Assembly: GCA_037074765.1 (NCBI GenBank)
Contig: JBAMDO010000368.1
Coordinates: 1-32,113 of the forward strand
Direction of reading: 5' to 3'
Source: Mansonella perstans
Lineage: Eukaryota; Nematoda; Chromadorea; Rhabditida; Onchocercidae
DNA length: 32,113 nt
Both the position numbers and the translations under genes were made by a program. Below are positions 1 to 10,600 of the stretch, piece by piece; positions within the stretch are counted from its first letter, which is position 1, and each line of letters begins with the position of its first letter. A model generated the notes under the pieces. It was not told the origin of the DNA, searched no databases, and was given only the letters and a program-made list of their open reading frames with translations.

Positions 1-59
1 ATTATTACTATTACTATTATTACTATTACCATTATTACTATTATTATTATTATTATTAA
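1..59. repeat. (ATT)n-type microsatellite
   Basis: ATT triplets with ACT and ACC interruptions run from the window edge to about 59. The array probably continues beyond the window. Confidence 0.9.
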
Positions 60-504
60 TGTTATTGCAAATCGTATTATGGCAATTTTGATGGAGAAAA
101 TCCAGGATAATCATTTTTTAAAAGAATATTTAAAAATTGGTAAATATACTCATCCCATCGTGTTCGTCTTCTGGAAGTTGTCGAACAGAAGAGATGGGTC
201 GAATCGTGAAAATGGGTTATGACTCAAATAGTATCAACTAAAAGAAGGAGGAAGGGGAATAGAAGGGATGAGAGGGCGGGAAGGAAATGTCACAGATTAT
301 AGGCTTGTGTGTACGCCCAATGGCCTTTTCAAACATAGCCTTACAAACTGAAGAAATAAAAAGCGCCACCTCTAAAGCATCATCCTCTATCATTGTGTCG
401 CATTCTTTTTTTCCTGCTTGTCAACTATCCTTCTATACTAGTCTTCCTACCATTTCTACATTAACGAAACTTATTAATGCTTTCTAGCTTCTTTTTTGCA
501 TCCA

Positions 505-558
505 TAAAGACTCAACCTAACCCATATCAACCCTACTAATACCTATACCCATAAATTT

Positions 559-589
<31 letters not shown>

Positions 590-720
590 CAGATGCATAG
601 ATACATACATACATCTATGCATAGATACATAATGAAATTTAATGCTTCCGTAAGCCAAGCCAACCCTAACCAACTTGGCCTAACGCTATTCAATCCGTAC
701 CCATTACCCATATCTATAAA
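505..720. repeat. CCCATA-rich dispersed repeat with AT and ACAT microsatellite core
   Basis: CAACCTAACCCATATCAACCC leads into an (AT)n tract (563-589) and two direct copies of TGCATAGATACAT (594-606, 618-630). It ends with CCAACCCTAACC and ACCCATATCTATA. A related arrangement lies at 880-1063. It looks like a low-complexity dispersed element, not a gene; the reverse-strand frame through it encodes only Ile/Tyr and Cys-rich low-complexity sequence. Confidence 0.55.
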
Positions 721-879
721 TAAGAGTAAAGGTTAATTTGATTTTACAAAGTACATTTTCAAATATGTTCTTATCCTAGCTTATGTTTTGAATGAAATTC
801 CATTTAAGGTTTCAATCGTGTCCTGTTGAATGCACCAAATTCAGGAACGCGTAATCTGGGAAGATAGAAGTGTGGAGAC

Positions 880-1063
880 ATGACGTACGTACATACATGC
901 ATGCATAAATACATACACACATATACACATACATATACATACATACACATATACATTTATACATACATTTATATACACATATATACTTCCATAACCCAAC
1001 CCACTCAACTCACTCAACTCAACCCATACCCATATCCATATCTACATCCTCATACATACAAGC
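880..1063. repeat. ACAT/ACAC microsatellite with CCCATA-rich end
   Basis: About 100 bp of alternating purine-pyrimidine ACATAC and ACACAT units are followed by CCAACCCACTCAACTCACTC and CCCATACCCATATCCATATC. The last part resembles 690-719 in the same orientation. The alternation makes it prone to Z-DNA and length change. Confidence 0.65.
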
Positions 1064-2730
1064 ATATTGCAATTTATGGCATTCGTCATATCTGCTTGTT
1101 GAAAGAAAACTCTGCTCTCTTTCTAATTTAAAATTTTCAACAAATTTAAAAGAGAAATAAAAATCCTGATCCAGAATAAATTTCATAGCGTCTCAAAATT
1201 TGAATTCCCTCGTGATGATCATAATGGCTTTCATACGGTAAGGAGGGCGCACGCGTGCGGGCGGTAGCTGCGTTTGAATATATTGATAATAGTTTTTGTT
1301 CCTGTGTACCTTGATTCGATGGATGAGTAGGGTTCAGCATCGATGGTTCTGAGGTGTTGATAATCTTCTGGTAGATCTCGGTAGTAAAATGAAATAGACT
1401 TGAAGGTCAGAAATTTGTCATCTTACCTATATCGCTATTGGAAGTTTATACAGTGCCATGTTAAAATATTTGGAATATTTCAAGGTCAGAAATTTGCATA
1501 AAATTGTGCTATAAAAAGCATATCTTCATGTTTCTCATATCTGTTCAATTTCATTAATTGATGAATCAAGGCTTAGGTGGTTGACTTAACCAAGATTTTT
1601 CGCCAAATGAGGTGTTTAATTAATATGCCATATTTGTTTAGCTAATAAGATGAGTTTTTGAAAACAATGAATGATGCTTATTGAGGTATTTTATTGAAAT
1701 TTCAGTAACATTCAACAAATAAAACGGTTCATTAGTCATATTTAAACAGTAAATGAATTATAAGTTCTTATACAACTGTTGAACTAATAGGATGAAGACA
1801 TATTTCCTTGATGAACTGAGTATATTGAGCATTTTTTCTCAATAAATAAGATAGTAATTGGAATATATTAGACAAATAGACAGACACGTTGATTGCAAAT
1901 TTTTTTTCAGTGTGACTAACTGATTCCATAATTGATTTAATATGTCAGTTAAATTATTTGCAGAGTATAGAAAAACATTTAGCATTGTTTCGTATCTCCC
2001 TATAACATTATAGGTATTGCTCTATCAGTGTCTTGTTTTAGCATTGTTTGTGATGCTTAATAAACGTCTGGAAGTTTCTGAGAGTTCATGGTCTTTTGCA
2101 GGGTGTGAAGGTCAGTGAGATATTGTTCAGGGTTCTTTTCCAGATCTTAGGGTCAATGAAATATTGAATGATGCTGCCCAGTAAAGTTGTTTTCTGCGAT
2201 TACTGCATTGTAGTTCTCGACTTCAGCTGCTTGTTGATGTTTTCCGCAAGAACTGCACCAAGTTTTAATGCTATTATGGAATATTTACAGCTGCTGAACA
2301 TTGTGTCTCAGAATTTTGTTATGTTAGTAGCATAACCATAGCATATATCAGCAGCTTACTATCAGTCCATAGTTTTTTAATTCTTAAGTAGTTTTTTGCT
2401 TGATATTTATTTTGTATTCTAAATATCAATTTTTGTCTTTCGTAAGATTCTATTCTCTACCAGAAGCAGTTACTCTGACCACTTTGCTATCAGCAGTTAT
2501 TAAATATTTAACATTATTCATTTGTTGTTTTAATTGTTTTGTTATAACCTTCGTATTATCTTGTTATAACTTGTTATTAGTGTTTTTTTTTTTTTTGTAT
2601 TGCTTTATTTCGGACAATGGGTTCTAAGAATTTGCATTCACATTTCCAGTAAAAGTTGCTGCAACTTTTACATCGTAATTCTAAGCGTAAAATTGTTGAA
2701 TGATCAGCTGATTTCTCGAAATTATGATTT
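1064..2730. other. Upstream region of cyclin T
   Basis: Apart from the GC-rich palindrome, no recognised gene or RNA is present. Short frames on both strands lack similarity. The promoter of cyclin T should lie in or before this stretch; no convincing TATA element can be singled out in such AT-rich sequence. Confidence 0.45.
1248..1259. promoter_or_regulatory. 12-bp GC-rich perfect palindrome
   Basis: CGCACGCGTGCG is an exact palindrome inside a short GC-rich island (about 1238-1275) in otherwise AT-rich DNA, 1.5 kb upstream of cyclin T. A dimeric transcription-factor site is possible, but no specific factor is assigned. Confidence 0.3.
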
Positions 2731-2740
2731 CGATTTTCAG
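2731..2740 (+). promoter_or_regulatory. Probable spliced-leader trans-splice acceptor of cyclin T
   Basis: CGATTTTCAG matches the nematode acceptor consensus and lies 15 nt before the cyclin T ATG at 2756. The frame upstream stays open to 2600 but shows no cyclin-like residues, so the start at 2756 is preferred. The site could instead end a cis-spliced 5' UTR intron; the sequence alone does not decide. Confidence 0.6.
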
Positions 2741-2755
2741 CTTGCACTGCTAATA

Positions 2756-5700
2756 ATGTCAGCGACAGGCGTGATATCAACTGTCAGTTCTTCACAAGCG
2801 ACAGCATTAGGTGATCGTCAGTCAGCAGCTGCAGCAGCATCAGCCTCTACTTCGGTACCATCCTCGTCTCGGTGGATTTTCACCCATGAACAATTGATGA
2901 GGGTTCCCAGTATACGAGAAGGCATGTCACCGGAAGAAGTAAAATCTTTCTTTAAAATTTTATGTATTTTTATGATATGATAACGTTTGCTTTTTTTTAA
3001 CATTTTAGTTTTGTTTCTTCGAAATTACAAATATTTTGTGCTCTGATTTTGAAACTACATTACATTGTAATTTTTTGTTTGCACAAAACATATAATTCAG
3101 TAGGAAATGTGCGAATCTTACAGATTCTTAGATGATAATCCGGAACAATTATTTTTCGGTTTTGCTACAGTTTAATTTGGAATTCAGGAATTAAAAAGAA
3201 GGCGTGTAGCAGCGAGTACAATTCACCAAATGGCTGACAAACTGAATCACGAGTCTCGAGTAAGGATGTAAGTTAACGCAATTTTTCTGCACGCAGACTA
3301 GACTAAACAGGATGAAGATTTCTGTATCAAAACATAAGTTGAAGTTTCACACTTAAAGTTTGGTCGTTTGCCTTCGAATGCATTTCTTTATGTAGGTGTG
3401 TAATTATTTTTTCCCAAGAAAGTTCAGCTTTTGTGCAAATTGAAGACAACTTGTGCTCATGTTTCGAAAAGTACGTCATATCAATGTATCAACATATAAG
3501 ATGTAATTAGTGTTATTTCTGTTAGCATTAATGATTTTCTGATTTCAGATCTCAACTATGTATTTGCGCAGCAATGATGCATATGCATCGATTTTTCGTC
3601 TTTCATTCCTTCTTCACATTTGATCCGCGGGTGAGATTGACGGCCAGTTTGACTTTTTCAAAACATATTTTGGTATAGCGTCGAAGTATAGTGTCTACTA
3701 GTTATTTTCCCTTTCCGTTGTACATTCGATGTGACGACATAAATTGTGGTCAGTTTTCCAGGACATTGCTGCTGCATGTTTGTTCTTGGCGGGTAAATCC
3801 GAAGAGTGTCCCCGCAAGTTGGATCATGTTGTACGTGTATGGTGGGCCATCAAGTTTCCACATTCACCGAATTTGGACAGTAATGTTAGCTTTTCTTTGC
3901 CGTTTGTACGTGCATTTAAATCATGTGGTCTCATGCAATCATTTCATTTCCATACATTTTTTTGAGAATGTAGTCACTAGTCAAGTATCTGGTATTATTT
4001 CTGTTGCATTTATGTATTGTTTTTTATATATTTGCAGTTGGAAAAATTTTCGCAGTTGTAATTTCTACCAGTAACTACAGTTACTTTTTCTTAGTAAGAA
4101 AGTCTTTGACATGCATTGTATCTATGTCGAATGATCCACTGTCAATTTACAGCGTCTTCATGAGGCATCGCAACTGATTGTCACGCTGGAAAATCTCGTC
4201 CTGCAAACAATTGGCAAGTTTTGCTCTTTGTTTGGAGTAGCAATGAAGCAATCATATTTTGTCGTTTGCATAATCAAATGTCAAATTCGCGAGGGCATTA
4301 TGCTTTCACTTTTGAGATTTGAAATTCAATGTGTATTAAAACACTGTTTTAAACATGATGAGCATAAATGAAAGAATAGTATTGCACAGTTTTTCTCAAC
4401 TGTACATTTACTCATGCAGCATTCGATTTGTCAGTGGACATACCGCATCCATACGTCCTAACACACATGCAAAAATTTGCAAGAGGTTGGTTTAGTTTTT
4501 CAATTCCTCGTAAGTTTTCCTTTATTTTGTTCGGTGTATTATAAAGAGAAAATAATTAAACATGACGATACGGCTTTCAGAGACACAGGCTAAAGAAACA
4601 TCATAGTATGGTAGATGAGAGAGAATGTGGTGCATGATCAGTTGTAAGAACTTAATCAGTCCTTAAGCAACAAACTGTTATAACAACTGGCATTTAATTT
4701 AAAATTGATATAAATTTTCATCTGATTCACGATAGTTTTGTTGCCGGATTTATATAGATAAAGAACTATGGCAGTAGAAATTAGTCACAGATAAGTTTTG
4801 TTTAGACCGAGATTTTTTTTGATTTAATGAAAAATATGGCATAAAAATGATAAATCATAATTTATTTGATGACATAACTGTTGTTTTAGATGCTTCAGGA
4901 AACAGAAGAATATCGGAAATAGCTTATTGGTTTGCGAGTGACATGTAAGCTTTTTAGTATTTTTATTATCTAGTATAATTGTTGACAGTAGTTGGGGAAG
5001 AAGGAGAAACTTGAGTTAAAGGTTTATAGGGTGCTATTCTAAGAGTCGGAATGAAAATAAACGACTCCTGTTCATTATCCAAAATCCAAGAATCATTCTC
5101 TTCGCTTAAGGCTCCATATGACAAATTGGGGTGTACGTTATACGGCAAAAGCGATTGCGTGTGTTTGCATCCAGATGGCATGTCTCTGGGCAGAATTTGA
5201 AGTAAGCGACGCTAAAATATTTGTTTTTTCCTTGGTACCCAGTAAGGCAGAAAAAGAGAAATGCAACAAAAGTCAAGACTTTCTGTGGCTTGAAGTAAGG
5301 ACAGCTAGTTTTCAGCTCATGTGAAACTGCAAGTAATAGGACTGAAAATTAGTGCATGATATAACTCGTAGCATTTAAGTGATAAATGAAGTAGGTTTCT
5401 TTTTTCTTTTTCTTTTTCTTTTTTTTTTTTTTTTTGACTAATCAGTTATCGCACATGTGGTGAGAAAAGTAGGAATGCACGAACATCACACAGTTTTTTT
5501 TGCAATTTTCTTATCTTATCTGATCTTATTCCCTGGGTTAAAAGAATTGGTTTCAATTTAGGAACACCTAGGTTCGTTAATTTATAAGCAAAAATAATCA
5601 TATTTTGCAGGTAACTTCTGTATGCACAAAACCAGCTGCGAAAGCACTGCCTTGGCGTTACATTTTAAATTTAGTATTTTGAATAAAAAGGGCTTAGTTC

Positions 5701-7607
5701 CTAAATCCCTGAAAAAACGATATAAATGCATTTTCATGGGACTACTTTTTCGTGTGGTTTCATGCGTGGTGCGCAGCATAATAATTCGAGTAAAGCTGTA
5801 ATGCGTTACTTCCTGCATTTTGCAATCATTTTTGCGTTTTGCGGAAGTATTAACGCAGATCAGTTTCGATAAGCGCTTAAAAGAAAAAACAAACAACGCT
5901 TGGACTGTCTGTACTAATTGCTGCAAATCGTGCAAGTTCATGACGTGTGTGGAATAGTGCTTGAGATTTGCACTTTATGTTGAAGAATTGGGAAGAGGAA
6001 CGAACTCAGTGGCTCATCCTTGTGCTTCACTATTTTTCACGTGAAGAGAAAGAAGTCATTGTAGTTGTTTCTGGTACCATCTCTTTAGGTAGTGCATCTC
6101 AGTGCATTCATGCACTTCACTGAAGGCTTGCACGGTTGCGCAAATTAATTGTTAGTAGTGCAGTTCAGTAAGAGTGTAAGAACGTACATATAACCACAAG
6201 CAAAGAGATAACCATCCGTAATACCCGTAAAATTAGATGCGAAATTCACAAATTATGAATTCTGAAATTTACGAGCACCCCAAATCTCTTTCTTATTTTT
6301 GGCTTAAATTATCAGTTAGCAGCCAAAAAAAGCTCCATGTGGGATTATTGGAAGAAATACACAAACATACAGAGAGAAAGAGAGAGAAATTGCATATCAG
6401 AAATTAAATAAAGGTAACTTTTATTGGCATTTTTTACGTAACTTATTCTTTATTTCCTTGCAACTTTCTTATCATTTTTCTGTTTTAAAAAACATCAGAT
6501 GTTTTTTAAAAAGCACAAATTTTTCAAAAAATTTCTGTTACTTTGACATTTGCATATTCTTTTTTTACTTTAGTTTGCATTATTATTATGCAAAGGATTT
6601 TGAAGAATTAGCACGGAAAATTATGTTTTTTTTAGATCAAATTTCTGCAAAAATCCAACTTAATGCAAGATTTTTATAAAGTTCAGTTCATTATAGCTTT
6701 TATCATTCTTACTCATTCTCTGTTCTGCCCCGAATTGCTGAAATCGATATATTTCTATCAAAGCGCTATAAGTTTCTTTGAATCTTTTGAACATTACCCC
6801 ATTGTATTAAGCTGAACAAAGAAATCTGTAAGACAAAGAAGTGCAACAATTTCTTGTCAATTTTTTAATTGCTTGATTTTGGCCAGAGTAGAGCTTTTTG
6901 CTCTCTGTAGGATAATAATTGTTATAGTTTTGCAAACGGTGAAGAATTGATATTGAATTTTTTTGAAAAATGCGCACATTATTGTATCGTTTTTTCCTAA
7001 GGGATTTTGCTCTATAATTTTTTAATTTTTTTTGCACTACATCTAATGCACGTTTTGCAAACATTCGAAACAAAATACTTCCAGAATTAAAAAAAAAAAT
7101 TTTATATTATCACAGCTGGTTATGTTGACAAAAAAAAAAGCTTAAAATAGAACGATAATAAATAGACTATACTTATTTTTTGGTAACACGCAGGACGATC
7201 TCCGGATGTACATTGATGAGGCCAAAAAATGTGTTGTGAAAATATATTTGTATGCTTATATGTATGTATATATAAATATACGAGCATACAAATATATACG
7301 TATGTGTTAGTGCGGAATGATAAAGAATAGAAATTTCTAATGGTAATAATGATGAATATGGGTGGAGGAAAGATGTGGGATGTTATTTAGAATTATCAAA
7401 AATTTTACGGTTTTATAGAATTCGCAGCGTTTATTGTTCCAATGTTCATTATATTTTTGACTTTCGTGATTAATAATATTTTTTGGACTTCTTTAGTTAT
7501 ATCTTAATTTTTTAGTTCACTTTTAATTTTAATTTTCATATAATTTTATATCAGATTTATGACACTAGCCTGTTCCTTCAAGTTTAACTAATTTTTTTTG
7601 AGCACTG

Positions 7608-7640
<33 letters not shown>

Positions 7641-10600
7641 CACATAAGATATTTTTATTTTGGTGTTCATTTTATGATCATGCTTACGGAAGTAAAAAAA
7701 AAGAACTCATATTTGAGTCTTCGGTGTGCATCTAGCTTTCACTTATTTCGGAAGAAGTAATTTCAGACGGCATTTCAGCGTGCTCAATTTCAGATTCAGA
7801 CAACACCCGATGAGGCACCATGGTATAATCAGGTTGATCCGACAATGACGCTCGATAAATTATTGAGTAAGTTGTATTGCGATTTTTAAACCTATAAATA
7901 TACAAGCCAAACTTGTTGTTGAGTTTCGCGATTTTGTTGATTTCTTTTTTGGTTTTTTCTCTCCACACTGATTTCGGTCAATAAAAAAATTCAGTGGCAA
8001 ATTCTTTCGAAGTAAAAGCTTTTACCTTGTTTAGAATTAACGGAAGAGTTCTCTCGTATCTACAAGATGCATGGCGAATCATTGAACATCAAAAAATACG
8101 CGATGCGTAGCTCATTGAGGGAAGCTACTGCACCGCAGAATCCTAACCAGCCTCAGCAACAGTCACCTCAACAGCCCTCTTTACAGCAACGACAAGGGCA
8201 AAATCGTAAGCAATTTCAAGTGAACTGTTTAAGTTGGAGTTCCGATCGTGTTGATGTTTTGAGAATTTAGATTAAAATTCATGGACAAAGTTGCCAACTT
8301 TTTCAGATGATTTTTAGTTTTATAAATATTCCATCCAGCATGTATATTTAGTCACTTCAGAGGTTTTACCATCAATCGCAACTCTTCCGCCGCCACCAGT
8401 GGCACCACAACTTAATGCGGCTATGGCTGTAAAAGGTACTGAGCCAGCTCGGCGGATCGACCTCAGCGATTACAAATTACGGAATAACGGTTAGATGGTT
8501 TAAATGATTAAAAATCTTTTCGAAAATGGTAGTCTGAAAATAATAGACGCTAACATTTCTGTTGTTTCCGTCTGATGTTATTATTTCTTGGAGTCATTAA
8601 GCTTAAATCTTTAGACTAATTCTGCTGAACTGAAAGATTTTTAATCTCTTTAAAATCTGAAATATCTTTCATCATTTGAGCGGATCAACCATTACGGAAA
8701 TCGTATAGCGTTTATATATAAACGTAGAATGCTTTTATATTTAATCGCAGTTACAAGCATAATACATTTTTTGGCTGATTTTGATGATTATACTTGCAGC
8801 AGCACAGCAGCAACAGCCCAGCAGTTCACAGAATTCTGGAGCACAAACTCAACGACGAAATTTCATGCGACCTGATATACTACCACAAACAGCTAGTAAA
8901 GGACTGGATTTACCTCTCCTTCCAATTATTGCAAATGGCAAGTTTGCTTACTGCAAAATGTATTTTACATATTCAGTGCCAGTTGGCTTCGTGCTGATAA
9001 GTTTAAGGATATCGTAGTTTTACAGCTCTTTAGTTTATTACTAGCAGAGTGAAGTAGAGAGATATGTAAGGATAATGTGCTTTGATCTTTTTTTTAGTAT
9101 TCATTTGTTGACACCATCATTTCAGAAAAGCAATTAAATCAAAGTAAGCCTGATGTCAAACCAAATGAAGCCAAAATCCAACTGTCAAAATCTGGAACTT
9201 CCAAACCTTCACAAAAACCAGCTATCATGAATACCCCTAAACCGATGCAGTCTAGCAGGCGGACCAATGAACAAGAACGACATAAAAAGCCGAAACCAGA
9301 TGATTATGATAAAGATTTAAAACACAAAAGAATTGAGAAAATGAATACGGAAGGTGAATTAAAACAAACTTTTTGCGCAGTTTTCTTTTCTTTTTTCTTG
9401 AATTTTTTAAAGATAGGATTATGTTTCTGTCCAGTAAATTGTTTTAGTATGTTCAAAAATTTTTAAGATTTAAGATTTGAGTTTGAAAATTTTTCTAGGA
9501 TCTCATCACCGTAAGAGACTCTATGAAAACATTGTGGCTGTTAATCAGCCAGATGGCAGTTCCGCTACAGCAGTAACATCAGTAACAAATGTGACATCGA
9601 CTTCGAAATCTGGAACACCCAAGCTAGGAGAACGTCACAAGTATGTAATCCAAAGTATACTGCATATGCTATGAGGATCTGGTTAAGTTGGAGGACTTCT
9701 GCAGTTTATATTTGTCTCAGCTGATTTATCTTTCTGCATTATAAACGAACGAAATTCTGTTTTTCTCTTTTCAGTCCAGTAACTCCTTTAAATCATGTAA
9801 CTTCCGGTAGTTACAACACTCCTTCGAGGTCGCGTGATGAAGCAGCTTTGCAATCACTTAAACGTGACAATAATAGTACCAGCAGCAACAGTAAAGGTCG
9901 TGATGAAAGCATATCGCGACAGCGTGATGAAGTATCAACATCAAAAAGGGCACGGCAGACGGCTCCTTTAATTGCGCTTCTACCCACGCCACCAGCGACA
10001 AATACTGCTTCTATAATGAGCACAAATTCGCAAAATTCAAAGTTCGTTTTTTTCCTCTTTTTCAATTTTATTTTATTCGTCAGAATTCTGACAGTTCTTT
10101 TGTTCCTTATTTCCATCAGTTGGTAGCAAATCTCACCTGCTTATTTACGTACTGCACTCCATTTTTGACCCCTAATTTAATATTTTTCTACTCACAGTCA
10201 TAGTTCAAATATTGGTTATTAAATTTGCTGTTATTCAGACATATTTTTAAAAAATTTCTAGATATAATGTATCGACAATGCAGCCGAATCGTTCAAATCA
10301 TATTAATGAAGGTTCTCACCGGACCAGTGCTACTGCGAATTGGTCGGCGACAAACGACTATTATGTGGGTTCGTCTTCCAGTAATGCATCACGTCTTTCA
10401 CAGTCATCTGGATCTAATCATAAAGTGAGTATCTTTCTAATTTGTTGCCTTTTCATTTTGTTTATAAAGTTTAATGCTTGAATTTGGTTGCAAATGAAAG
10501 GATGTAATTAATTTTGGTACACTTTTTAAGCTCAATATTGAAAATAATCGAACTGTTGTAGCATTACTCATTTTCAAATGCTGGACGCATGAAATCACGT

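Larger units (their letters stand above)
5202..7793 (+). other. Cyclin T intron 8, 2.6 kb, the largest in the gene
   Basis: It runs from GTAAGC after EFE (residue 247) to TTTCAG before IQTTPDEAPWY, both inside cyclin box 2. Most other introns in the gene are a few hundred bases. It holds a CT-rich tract (5398-5435), a short palindrome (6101-6116), a 15-bp inverted repeat (7242-7297), a run of 30 T (7611-7640) and a 119-codon reverse-strand ORF (5582-5941) with no recognised similarity. No cyclin-like exon was found inside it. Confidence 0.8.

Noticed and set aside
2600..2755. Upstream in-frame extension of cyclin T exon 1
   Set aside because: Open, but without cyclin similarity, and a TTTTCAG acceptor lies between it and the ATG at 2756.
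5612..5690. Possible alternative exon after TTTTGCAG in cyclin T intron 8
   Set aside because: It would start with V-T-S-V and stop after 23 codons, destroying cyclin box 2. No family similarity supports it.
7184..7260. Exon-like stretch after ACACGCAG in intron 8
   Set aside because: It reads DDLRMYIDEAKK but has no cyclin T counterpart, and exon 9 at 7794 supplies the expected residues directly.
7611..7640. Poly(A) tail of a reverse-strand retroposon
   Set aside because: No recognisable retroposed body or target-site duplication; plain homopolymers are common in this window.
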